Assembly: GCF_001870905.1 (NCBI RefSeq)
Contig: NZ_LNDC01000080.1
Span: 1-56,147 of the forward strand
Reading direction: 5' to 3'
DNA from: Geitlerinema sp. PCC 9228
Lineage (GTDB): Bacteria > Cyanobacteriota > Cyanobacteriia > Cyanobacteriales > PCC-9228
Length of the DNA stretch: 56,147 nucleotides
This document shows, piece by piece, positions 41,285 through 49,350 of this stretch. Positions within the stretch are counted from its first letter, which is position 1; each line of letters opens with the position of its first letter. Under the pieces are notes generated by a model. It saw only the letters and a list, made by a program, of their open reading frames with translations, was not told where the DNA came from and ran no database searches. A program made the translations under genes and the position numbers.

Positions 41285-41544
41285 ATTTCTGAAAAACAAT
41301 GATTCTATAGAATTTTCTGATTTTTCTGGTAGGAGTATTTTGGGAAGGCCCCCTAAACAATTTCTCGATTATTGCTGGCAAACTTTTCATACCATTTCCT
41401 TAATAATATGCAATAGATGATAGAGGCATTTTTGTAGGGGCGCAACGCGTGAGTAGGGGCGCAACGCGTGAGTAGGGGCGCAACGCGTGAGCACCCCTAC
41501 CAGGGCAATTGAGAAATTCCAGACAATCGTTGTTTTTCAGAAAT
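41285..41544. repeat. MITE-like element with imperfect terminal inverted repeats
   Basis: ATTTCTGAAAAACAA at 41285-41299 is exactly complementary to TTGTTTTTCAGAAAT at 41530-41544. The match continues imperfectly for another 16 bases inward (about 27 of 32 overall). The 260-base element has no coding capacity and carries a 19-base tandem repeat in the middle. No target-site duplication is obvious. Confidence 0.5.
41434..41500. repeat. tandem 19-bp repeat, three units
   Basis: GTAGGGGCGCAACGCGTGA occurs three times without gaps (41434-41490) and is followed by GCACCCCTAC, the inverse of its beginning. The array can fold into GTAGGGG/CCCCTAC hairpins. It looks like a known type of cyanobacterial palindromic repeat whose left arm has been multiplied. 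Confidence 0.85.
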
Positions 41545-41812
41545 GGTATAAGGAAATGATAGAAGTGGTTTTTTGAGCGATCGCATTTTTTATATGCAAA
41601 TTTCTCTTTTCTTTTTCCTAGTTAAGCAAGTAAAACCAGGAATCTAGTAAGATTTTGTGCGATCGCTAGCCAACCACCCATGGCAGCAGTAAACATCCAG
41701 AATTCGTGAGAGTATCAACAAAAGGACAAGCCACCCACATCCATAGCCAGCTTTATAAAGATGGTGTAGTGACTTGTTGCCTATTGTATATTCGGAATTA
41801 TACCTTAATTCT

Positions 41813-42658
41813 CTATTTTGCAGCCACATTCTCAATTTGAGCAACTTCCGCTTCCGTTAACTCAAACTCGTTAATTTGCAAATCCTGCTGCATGTGTTGA
41901 AAATCGGTGGTTCCCGTCAGCGGTAACATCCCGGCTTGCCAGGCAAATCGGAACACAATTTGCGCTGGGGTTTTATCTTTGCGTTGCGCGATCGCTTTAA
42001 AATTGCTAGATTTCTGTAAAATTTCCGCATTTGCCGTCAACAGCGAAAATCCCTGATAAAGAATCCCCTGCTGCTGGCAATACTCGCGAAGTTCCCGATC
42101 CCAAAGCTTGATAGCAAAACAGCGACTTTGTACGAAACTTGGCTTGACACGTGCTCCCTCAAAAAACGCTTGCAACTGCCCCAGGCTAACATTACTAACA
42201 CCTAAATAACGCACCTTGCCCCGGTCGTACAGCGATTCCATTGCTTGCCAAATTTCCCAGTCGCTACTGCTAAGACCTTTTAAAGTCATGGGACCGTGTA
42301 AAATGAAAGAATCCAGCCAATCAGTTCCCAAATGTTCCAAAGAACTCTCGCAAGATTGCTGTACCTGTTCCCCTAGGGAAGCTTGTGGATCGTAAGGCAG
42401 ACGATTGTCTTGTCCACCGCGTGGTGTAAATTTGGTTTGTAGAAAAACATCTTCCCGCTGCAGCAAACCGCTTTCGTAAGTACTCTGTAAGGCTTTCCCC
42501 ACACCAGCTTCGTAATAATGTTTCCGCTGGTTGGCGGTATCGATACCGCGAAATCCTGCTTTTAAAGCATTTTCGACACAACGCTGGGTTTTATCTTCTT
42601 TCCATGCCGTACCGTAAAGAAAGTAGGGAACTAGATTCAATGTGGCTGTGGTATTCAT
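41813..42658 (-). CDS. aldo/keto reductase
   Basis: The 281-residue product has the aldo/keto reductase barrel signatures: GFRGIDTANQRKHYYEAGVG with the catalytic Asp and a Tyr in the expected position, LQTKFTP with the Lys, and FILHGPM with the His. TGTTDFQHMQQDL near the end resembles the NADPH-binding region. Members reduce aldehydes and ketones, or act on sugars and steroids; the substrate is unknown. The Tyr spacing (HYYEAG) is slightly unusual. It lies alone, with transposon debris downstream and a divergent-length gap of 162 bases before the hydrolase gene upstream. Confidence 0.88.
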   Translation of the reverse strand: MNTTATLNLVPYFLYGTAWKEDKTQRCVENALKAGFRGIDTANQRKHYYEAGVGKALQSTYESGLLQREDVFLQTKFTPRGGQDNRLPYDPQASLGEQVQQSCESSLEHLGTDWLDSFILHGPMTLKGLSSSDWEIWQAMESLYDRGKVRYLGVSNVSLGQLQAFFEGARVKPSFVQSRCFAIKLWDRELREYCQQQGILYQGFSLLTANAEILQKSSNFKAIAQRKDKTPAQIVFRFAWQAGMLPLTGTTDFQHMQQDLQINEFELTEAEVAQIENVAAK

Positions 42659-42820
42659 AAAAAACCCCTAAATTGCTGTATTTATAGAACATCTGACACT
42701 AATGTTCCAACTTACCAACAACAGCGATCGCTTTGCCAGCAACTCCCAACCACCATCAATCCCTCGATGTCACGCCAGTTCCCCAACCCAACGTTTAAAA
42801 ACCATTTCTAGGCAAGAATA

Positions 42821-43999
42821 TTAAGATTTTTCCACTGGCGGTACGGCTGGCAAATTGGGGTCTAGTTCTAAATTGCTCATATTGCTGGTGTCTACCTTAG
42901 CTGTATCCAAAAAGCGAAAGGTTTCTTGGTAGAGACTGCGCCAAAAACGGTTGCTCATCCCCTGGCTGACTTCGGTCGGATCGACCATAGGATGGGGAAC
43001 CAAATCTTTGGCTGGGTATAAATAAGAACAATGCCCTTGTCCCCTACCACCAATTTTTTTGAAAAAGGTCTGACTGGTTTCGATATCCGCTGCATCTTCG
43101 TTTTCAGTGAGAACGAGAAAAGTAGGAATTCGTTTTAGAGCGCGAATGGCTGGCGACGTAAGGATCGCACTGCTGCCAAAACGATCGGCAGCGGTCAGGC
43201 AACCCACGGGAAAACGCAAATTCGGGTCCCATCCCAACTCAGAAATATCCAACGGACCGGAAAGCATCACGTACTCGCGACGCTCTTTTCCATAGATTCG
43301 CAAAAGGGGTGCATAAGCCACAACCCGTTGAATGCGATCGCTTCGATCGGCAGCCAACGCCAGTGCCACCGCACCACCTACCGACAATCCCACAGTATAA
43401 ATCGGACCGGGCATAGCGTCAAGCTCCCGCAAGCGATCGCGTGCGTTTTCTAAATAGTTCATATGTGAGGAAGTAAAACAGCGATCGAAGTCCGGATCGT
43501 TAGATTTGCGAATGGCTTTAGCAATATCCAGCAAACGCGGGTCCAACTCCATCAATCGCGCAACCAAAGCTTGACGTTCCTGGAAACTAGGACGCTGAAA
43601 CTTACCGTTGCTTGCCGCTAAATTCGCAAAGTAAGTACTCAGAACCGGGTCTTGCGCCACCTTTTCCCGCAAGGGATTGTAAATTTCTGGTTTTAGGTCC
43701 ACCTGCGGCCAGTACTGGCTGGGAGGAACCCACGGATGGCCGGCGAGGGAACATTGGTAGAAATTATAGCCATTCTGAAAAAGATAGTCCGCCAATCGCC
43801 ACATTTGGTCGGGTTTGGCACTAAATCCATGGAAAATTAAAACCGTACCGCGAATGGGTGTATCTGCCTCGTGGAAGCGATAGTAGGGATAAGCGCCAAC
43901 TCGGCGATGGGGATGCGTATCGATGCTCTGAATGTAGCTATCGATGGCTTGACGCGTTTGGGAAATTTGTTCGGCAGTTGGCTTGATGGTTGCAGTCAC
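42821..43999 (-). CDS. alpha/beta hydrolase
   Basis: The 392-residue product is an alpha/beta-hydrolase fold enzyme. The oxyanion region is TVLIFHGFSAKPDQMW, the nucleophile elbow is VGLSVGGAVALALA (Ser in G-L-S-V-G), an acidic candidate is in LTENEDAADIE, and the His is probably in GQGHCSYLYP. The first 45 residues and a helical cap (about 110-190) are extra. No signal peptide is seen. The start codon is GTG at 43999. Substrate class (lipase, thioesterase or other) cannot be told. Its length is above the usual 250-300 for small hydrolases. Confidence 0.85.
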   Translation of the reverse strand: MTATIKPTAEQISQTRQAIDSYIQSIDTHPHRRVGAYPYYRFHEADTPIRGTVLIFHGFSAKPDQMWRLADYLFQNGYNFYQCSLAGHPWVPPSQYWPQVDLKPEIYNPLREKVAQDPVLSTYFANLAASNGKFQRPSFQERQALVARLMELDPRLLDIAKAIRKSNDPDFDRCFTSSHMNYLENARDRLRELDAMPGPIYTVGLSVGGAVALALAADRSDRIQRVVAYAPLLRIYGKERREYVMLSGPLDISELGWDPNLRFPVGCLTAADRFGSSAILTSPAIRALKRIPTFLVLTENEDAADIETSQTFFKKIGGRGQGHCSYLYPAKDLVPHPMVDPTEVSQGMSNRFWRSLYQETFRFLDTAKVDTSNMSNLELDPNLPAVPPVEKS

Positions 44000-44430
44000 G
44001 AAACGAACCTCATTTAAAATAAGCTACACCCAGTTTAGCTGCCGCCTACCCATCTGAAAAGAACGCTGCCATAAATCGTTGAAAATACGGAAAGTGAGAA
44101 CTCCTACCTGCTGAACCTGGAGAGCCCTCACCGAAGGGAACGAGACTTGAAAAACTGTATGCTTGGGCGTAGCTCAGCACAAGTTTCCCCAATTTTGGAA
44201 AGGTCGATGTGATTCCCTTCGATAAGATAATAGATTTAAAAAATTGCACCTGCTTTCTGAAAGTATAGCACCTCAACTTGATTTTGACGGCAGCAACCGC
44301 CGCACGGGTCGCTTTTTATCCCTGCGCGTGACAAGTCAGGGCTTTCAGGATCTCGATTCATGCGGTAAAGTATGAACACTCAGAAAAAATTCCAGCCAAT
44401 TCCCCCTACCCACGCCCATCAACACCATCC
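44000..44430. other. intergenic region with IS-derived repeat copy B
   Basis: The stretch between the hydrolase start and the proline iminopeptidase stop carries mobile-element debris, including the shared repeat at 44189-44350. A minus-strand frame (44046-44276) encodes RCYTFRKQVQFFKSII as in the TnpB-linked copy A, but no recognisable protein follows. It has the string AGCTCAGCACAAGT, also present near the left end of the window. Confidence 0.55.
44189..44350 (-). repeat. IS-derived repeat, copy B
   Basis: It shares its sequence with 40601-40755 from CCAATTTTGGAAAGGTCGAT through the GCTTTCAGGATC/GCTTTCAAGCTC region. Copy B has extra bases in the GATAAGATAATAGATTT segment. It is not followed by TnpB zinc-ribbon sequence. 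Confidence 0.75.
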
Positions 44431-45384
44431 CTATGCTTCCATTCGAGCAAACCGATCCGTTGCATTCAACAAAGCTTCACGAATCCCCGGTTCCATCGCT
44501 GAATGACCCGCATCGGGAATCACCACAAACTCAGCCTCCGGCCAGGCGCAATGGAGTTCCCAAGCCGTCATCATAGGCGTCACCAAATCATAGCGACCCT
44601 GGACAATCGCCGCCGGAATCGTGCGAATTTTGTCGATATTCTGCAACAATTGGTCTTCCGGGTCAAAAAAGCCATGATGGACAAAATAGTGGCACTCCAG
44701 CCGCGCAAACGCCTCAGCAAAATCGGGGTTGCTAAACTTTTCTTTTAATTCCACATCCGGGTATAACTTACTCGTACTTGCCTCCCACACCGACCACGCA
44801 CTGGCAGCTTCCCGGCGAACCTCAGCATCGTTGCTGGTCAAACGCCGGTAGTACGCCGCCATCAAGTCATCTTGTTCGCTGGCGGGAATCGGTTCTAAAA
44901 AAGCTTCCCAAGCATCGGGAAAAATATAACTGGCCCCTTGCTGGTAAAACCACTGAATTTCCTTATGCCGGAGCATGAAAATCCCGCGTAAAATCAGACC
45001 CAAACAGCGATCGCGATAGCTTTGACTGTAAGCCAGAGCCAGAGTACTCCCCCAACTACCGCCAAACACCACCCACTGTTCGATTGCCAAATGCTTGCGC
45101 AATACCTCAATATCCCCCACCAAATCCCAAGTGGTATTCTCGCGCAACTCAGCATGGGGCGTACTTTTGCCACAACCCCGCTGGTCGAAAATCACAATGC
45201 GCCAGCGCTGCGGGTCAAAAAACTGTCGGTACAGAGGAATACTGCCGCCGCCGGGACCGCCATGCAAGAAAACCACCGGTTTGCCATCAGGATTGCCTGA
45301 CTCTTCATAGTAAATCTCGTGCAAATCCGAAACTTGCAGCCAGCCGGTATTGTAGGGTTCGATGGGGGGATAAAAATCGCGCAT
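44431..45384 (-). CDS. pip: proline iminopeptidase
   Basis: The 317-residue product is a clear prolyl aminopeptidase of family S33, which removes N-terminal Pro from peptides. It has the oxyanion motif FLHGGPGGGS, the nucleophile elbow GGSWGSTLALAY (Ser), DQRGCGKSTPH, an Asp in VQGRYDLVTP and the His in PDAGHSAMEP. Length is typical. It is cytoplasmic with no signal peptide. The ATG at 45384 lies 27 bases after the stop of the ABC ATPase gene on the same strand, so it may be expressed with the amino acid transporter, which fits a role in peptide and amino acid recycling. Confidence 0.95.
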   Translation of the reverse strand: MRDFYPPIEPYNTGWLQVSDLHEIYYEESGNPDGKPVVFLHGGPGGGSIPLYRQFFDPQRWRIVIFDQRGCGKSTPHAELRENTTWDLVGDIEVLRKHLAIEQWVVFGGSWGSTLALAYSQSYRDRCLGLILRGIFMLRHKEIQWFYQQGASYIFPDAWEAFLEPIPASEQDDLMAAYYRRLTSNDAEVRREAASAWSVWEASTSKLYPDVELKEKFSNPDFAEAFARLECHYFVHHGFFDPEDQLLQNIDKIRTIPAAIVQGRYDLVTPMMTAWELHCAWPEAEFVVIPDAGHSAMEPGIREALLNATDRFARMEA

Positions 45385-45411
45385 AATCGCTAAATTGCTT
45401 CTCTATACCTT

Positions 45412-46254
45412 CTATTGTCCCAGATAAGCCTGCAAAACTTCCGGATTCTTCTGAATTTCCTCTGGGGTTCCCACAGCCAAATTGCTACCTTCTGCCAGTA
45501 CCCAAACGCGATCGCACAAAGACATTACCACATCCATATTGTGTTCTATAATCAAAAAAGTCATCCCTTCTCGATTCCAACGGTGAATGTGCTGGCAAAT
45601 TTGATTGACCAACGTGGGATTCACACCAGCGGCAGGTTCGTCCAGCAAAATCAACTTCGGATCGGCCATCAACGCCCTCGCCAACTCCAAAAGCTTGCGC
45701 TGACCGCCCGATAGGGAACCTGCATAATCGTGGGCTTTTTCCGCCAATCCCACCGACGCCAAAATTTGCCCAGCCTTCTGCTGCAATTTTTTCTCCTCGC
45801 GTGCCACCCGACGCCCTTGAAACCAGGCTTTCCAGAACACTTCCCCAGTTTGATTGGGCGCAGCCAGCAGCATATTTTCCAACACCGATAGTTTGGATAA
45901 AACCTTCGCCACTTGGAACGTACGAATCAATCCCCGCTGCGCCACCAAATGGGGAGACAATCCTAGCAGGGATTCCCCATCAAAACAAATTTCACCGCGA
46001 TCGGCCCGAATAAAATTCGATAGTAAATTAAATAATGTCGTTTTGCCAGCCCCGTTGGGACCAATCAACCCCGTAATGCTGCCTGCCGGTACTTCCAAAC
46101 AGGCATTATTCACCGCTTTCACCCCGCCAAAACTTTTATACAAATTGCGGGCATACAAAAGGGCATCTTCGGATATGGAAATGGGGAGTTGCGGGTTTTC
46201 CGAAACTGGCATTTCCCCGGTTGTAGAAGCAGCGAAATTTTGCTTATCCTCCAA
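45412..46254 (-). CDS. livG: LivG-type ABC transporter ATPase (NAT/branched-chain amino acid)
   Basis: The 280-residue ATPase has Walker A LIGPNGAGKTTLF, the signature LSGGQRKLLELARALM and Walker B LILLDEPAAGVNP, with the extended HAAT-family motif GLIRTFQ. It powers uptake of hydrophobic or neutral amino acids with the two permeases next to it. The start is probably the TTG at 46254: GGAGGA (46263-46268) lies eight bases upstream and the start overlaps the permease stop by 11 bases. The ATG at 46212 is a weaker alternative. The family match corresponds to NatA of the cyanobacterial N-I neutral amino acid system, but substrate is inferred. Confidence 0.9.
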   Translation of the reverse strand: MEDKQNFAASTTGEMPVSENPQLPISISEDALLYARNLYKSFGGVKAVNNACLEVPAGSITGLIGPNGAGKTTLFNLLSNFIRADRGEICFDGESLLGLSPHLVAQRGLIRTFQVAKVLSKLSVLENMLLAAPNQTGEVFWKAWFQGRRVAREEKKLQQKAGQILASVGLAEKAHDYAGSLSGGQRKLLELARALMADPKLILLDEPAAGVNPTLVNQICQHIHRWNREGMTFLIIEHNMDVVMSLCDRVWVLAEGSNLAVGTPEEIQKNPEVLQAYLGQ

Positions 46255-47548
46255 GGGTGAGTTCCTCCTTTTTGCCTAAAATACCTTGCGGACGCCAAAT
46301 AATTAAAATAATTAACAGCAAACCGATGACCATGAGGCGAAATGCCCCCAAACGGGCATCGTCTAGGGGAATGATATCTTTGAGAATAAAGCGGGTGGCC
46401 GTGTTGTACGCCCAAAAGATAGTCGCCCCCAGGAGGGTTCCCACATTGTTGCCAGCGCCGCCTAAAATAACGATGGTCCAGGCTTGAAAGGTAATTAACG
46501 TGGTAAATCCGTCAGGGTTGATGAAGGTAAGCTGCCAGGCGTAGAAAGCACCGGCAATGCCAGCAATGGCACCACCCAACATAAAAGATTGTAGCTTGTA
46601 CCAAAAGACATTTTTGCCCAAGGCCCTAGCCACTTCTTCGTCTTCGCGGATGGCTTTGAGAATCCTTCCCCAGGGCGAAGCCAGCATCCTCTCCAAAAAC
46701 CAGAAGGTAAGGGTCAAAACCACCAGCAGCAACAGCATCAAGCCAGCTTTGTAGGAATAATTATACAGGGCTACCGCACCGCAGCCGTATACCCACAAAC
46801 CAAATGCCGTTACCCCCACAGAACCAATCAAAGCCGAACTGACGTGCCATTCTGGTAGTTTGGGGAACATACGCCGCGCCCACCAAACGTACAACCAAAC
46901 GGTAGCTGCAAGGGTAGCAATCAAGAAGATGCCCAATCCCCAAGGAGGTAAAATTTGGTTGGCTTTTAATTGTTTGGCGATCGCGCCAATGGCGAATAAG
47001 ATGGCCATCAGAGAAATCAGGTAAGTGGCGACCAGGGGTAAGTTGCGCTGCCACTGGGAACGGGAACTTCCCTGGATTTGCGCGCCCATCCACCGCCACA
47101 ACCGCCACAGGGCCACGGCAACAATAGCAGTTAAAATAGCGATCGCGGCTAATTTGCCTACAAGATTGGGCTGATAGTCTTCCAAGGGCAAAGGAAAGCC
47201 ATACAATCCCATGGGACCGCGCGTCAGCCACGCTTCGTTGACAGCAATCAAACGCACCACTTCTGCTACCCCGACGGTCACAATCGCCAAATAATCTTCC
47301 CGCAAACGCAAAGTAGAAAAGCCAATCAGCAAGCCCAACAACGCTGCCATCGCCCCGCCGGCAATGACAGATATAAATAAGGGAACATCCTGCAAGCTCA
47401 GCAAGACCGTGGTATACGCCCCTAGGGTCATAAAAGCAATATGACCAAAATTAATCAGTCCAGTAAAGCCCCACTGTAAGTTTAATCCCAAACTAAATAG
47501 GGCGTAGGTGGCTGTAAAAATTACGAGAGAAACAATATAGCCAATCAT
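46244..47548 (-). CDS. livM: LivM-type ABC transporter permease with central insert
   Basis: The 434-residue permease has the LivM signatures INFGHIAFMTLGAYTTVLL near the N-terminus, LREDYLAIVTVGVAEVVRL, the EAA-like cytoplasmic loop ILKAIREDEEVARALGKN and NPDGFTTLITFQAWTIVILGG. It exceeds typical LivM (about 320-370) because of an insert at about residues 150-270 containing extra helices and a basic loop (GSSRSQWQRN). This form is seen in cyanobacterial NAT permeases. It pairs with the LivH-type subunit encoded 36 bases upstream. Confidence 0.9.
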   Translation of the reverse strand: MIGYIVSLVIFTATYALFSLGLNLQWGFTGLINFGHIAFMTLGAYTTVLLSLQDVPLFISVIAGGAMAALLGLLIGFSTLRLREDYLAIVTVGVAEVVRLIAVNEAWLTRGPMGLYGFPLPLEDYQPNLVGKLAAIAILTAIVAVALWRLWRWMGAQIQGSSRSQWQRNLPLVATYLISLMAILFAIGAIAKQLKANQILPPWGLGIFLIATLAATVWLYVWWARRMFPKLPEWHVSSALIGSVGVTAFGLWVYGCGAVALYNYSYKAGLMLLLLVVLTLTFWFLERMLASPWGRILKAIREDEEVARALGKNVFWYKLQSFMLGGAIAGIAGAFYAWQLTFINPDGFTTLITFQAWTIVILGGAGNNVGTLLGATIFWAYNTATRFILKDIIPLDDARLGAFRLMVIGLLLIILIIWRPQGILGKKEELTLGG

Positions 47549-47584
47549 GCTTGCCTTTGTCTGGGTTGTCTGTGGATTTTCTCG

Positions 47585-48454
47585 TCAAATGGTGCCTCGG
47601 AAAATGCCTTGAGGACGAAACAGAAGCACAACAATCATTATAACGAGGGCGATCGCTGGTTTGTATGCAGTTGGTAGCCAGTAGGTACCGGCTTCTTGGG
47701 CAATCCCCGTCACCAACGCCCCAGCAATAGCGCCGTAGGGATTGCCAATGCCGCCCAAAATAATCGCCGCAAACATGGGCAGGATTAAAAACCAACCCAT
47801 ATTGGGACGTACGGCGGTCATTAACCCATACATGCTGCCTCCCAAAGCGGTCATGCCAATAGCAATAACCCAGGTCCACACGGCAACCCGTTCCACATTG
47901 ATACCGCTAACCCTAGCCAAGTCGATATTGTCGGAGACAGCCCGCATGGCTTTGCCAATTTTGGTGCGCTGTAGCATATAATGCAGCACCACGATCGCGA
48001 TTGTTGTTAAAGCAATTACCAACAACTGGTAATACGCCAGGCGGACCCCTAAAATTTCCACCGCTTGGGCAACAGGAACATCATAAGATTGGTTGCCGCC
48101 TCCCCAAATTAAAATCACCCCATTGCGTAAAAATAAAGCCAAGCCAATGGCTACAATAATCAAAGTAGTCATGGAAGCCCTGGCATCGCGCAAGGGGGAC
48201 CAAATGAGCTTTTCGCAAATTAATGCGATCGCGATCGCCAAAACCGCCCCAACCACAATGGAAAACCAAATATTCAACCCCAAACCATTGGCAATGAGGG
48301 TCATGTAGGCACCCACCGTCAAAAAATCCCCGTGGGAAAAATTCACCAAACGCAGCACGCCGTAGGTAATTGTTAGCCCCACCGCCGATAGGGCAATAAT
48401 ACAACCTACCGCTACGCCGTTAACCACCAGTTGCGAGAATAATTGCAGATCCAT
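47585..48454 (-). CDS. livH: LivH-type ABC transporter permease
   Basis: The 289-residue inner-membrane permease has the LivH signatures YGVLRLVNFSHGDFLTVGAY, SPLRDARASMTTLIIVAIGL, the EAA-like loop QRTKIGKAMRAVSDNIDLAR and AIILGGIGNPYGAIAGALV. Seven or eight hydrophobic helices are predicted. With the LivM-type subunit it forms the translocation channel. It is the first gene of the minus-strand run livH-livM-livG-pip and is divergent from the LivF-type ATPase gene, with about 150 bases between. Confidence 0.93.
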   Translation of the reverse strand: MDLQLFSQLVVNGVAVGCIIALSAVGLTITYGVLRLVNFSHGDFLTVGAYMTLIANGLGLNIWFSIVVGAVLAIAIALICEKLIWSPLRDARASMTTLIIVAIGLALFLRNGVILIWGGGNQSYDVPVAQAVEILGVRLAYYQLLVIALTTIAIVVLHYMLQRTKIGKAMRAVSDNIDLARVSGINVERVAVWTWVIAIGMTALGGSMYGLMTAVRPNMGWFLILPMFAAIILGGIGNPYGAIAGALVTGIAQEAGTYWLPTAYKPAIALVIMIVVLLFRPQGIFRGTI

Positions 48455-48608
48455 AGATTGTTTTTATATACCAACCAATCATCTGTTTTCGTTTCTGTAC
48501 CAGAAGCAGCAGCCCCCGGTCCCAGAAAACAAAAATTCGGTTTAATTAATAATAGTATGCTTGATGCTATTGGAAAATCCCACTCAATCCGCTGTTTTTT
48601 TGTTATCT

Positions 48609-49340
48609 ATGCATGACTCCCAACCCACAAACAACCCATTACTAAACGTTGAAAATGTCTATGCCGGCTACTTCAAAGACCTCAACATTCTCCAAGGGGT
48701 CAATTTTTCCCTGTATCCGGGAGAACTGGTAGCCGTTATTGGTCCCAACGGGGCAGGAAAATCCACCCTCGCCAAAGCCATTTTTGGTCTTTTAATCCCC
48801 CAACAGGGCAGCATTACGTTCAAAGGAGAAAACATTGCCGGCTGGCGACCCAATCAAATCGTTCGCCAGGGCATGTGTTACGTTCCCCAAATTTCCAACG
48901 TATTTCCTTCTCTGACCGTAGAAGAAAATTTAGAAATGGGGGCCTTTATCCGCCAGGATACCCTCACCCCCCTCAAAGACCGGGTTTACACCATGTTCGA
49001 TTCCTTAAAAAAACGTCGCCACCAACTGGCGGGTACCCTCTCTGGTGGCGAACGACAAATGTTGGCGATGGGACGGGCTTTGATGTTGGAGCCCGATATG
49101 ATGATTTTGGACGAACCGTCCGCTGCCCTCGCACCAATTTTGGTGAACAATGTTTTCGAGCAGATTTTGGCCATCAACCGGGAAGGGATTGGCATTATGT
49201 TGGTGGAACAAAATGCCCGCAAAGCCCTAGAAATGTCCCATCGCGGTTACGTGTTGGAATCGGGTAGCGATCGCTTTTCCGGTCCGGGTCGCGAATTGCT
49301 CGACAATCCGAAAGTCGGCGAACTCTACCTAGGAGGATAG
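48609..49340 (+). CDS. livF: LivF-type ABC transporter ATPase
   Basis: The 243-residue ATPase has Walker A VIGPNGAGKSTLAKAIF, the HAAT-family CYVPQISNVFPSLTVEENLEM, the signature LSGGERQMLAMGRALM and Walker B MMILDEPSAAL. It resembles cyanobacterial NatE and forms a heterodimer with the LivG-type subunit. Unlike in most liv operons, it lies on the opposite strand from the permeases. The start is uncertain: ATG at 48609 fits homologous N-termini; ATG at 48564 would add 15 residues. Neither has a strong ribosome-binding site. It converges on the binding-protein gene, with 10 bases between the stops. Confidence 0.9.
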   Translation: MHDSQPTNNPLLNVENVYAGYFKDLNILQGVNFSLYPGELVAVIGPNGAGKSTLAKAIFGLLIPQQGSITFKGENIAGWRPNQIVRQGMCYVPQISNVFPSLTVEENLEMGAFIRQDTLTPLKDRVYTMFDSLKKRRHQLAGTLSGGERQMLAMGRALMLEPDMMILDEPSAALAPILVNNVFEQILAINREGIGIMLVEQNARKALEMSHRGYVLESGSDRFSGPGRELLDNPKVGELYLGG

Positions 49341-49350
49341 AGAGCGGTTG

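Larger units (their letters stand above)
40756..41812. other. gene-poor region with transposon debris and a MITE-like element
   Basis: A minus-strand frame of about 144 codons (40643-41077) has no recognisable family and partly overlaps repeat copy A, so I do not call it. The rest is AT-rich and non-coding. It contains a MITE-like structure with inverted ends (41285-41544) and a 19-base tandem repeat. The last 170 bases lead to the aldo/keto reductase stop. I see no RNA gene. Confidence 0.45.

Noticed and set aside
41434-41500. Possible CRISPR array (three 19-base repeats)
   Set aside because: The units are directly joined with no spacers, the number is small and no cas genes are nearby.
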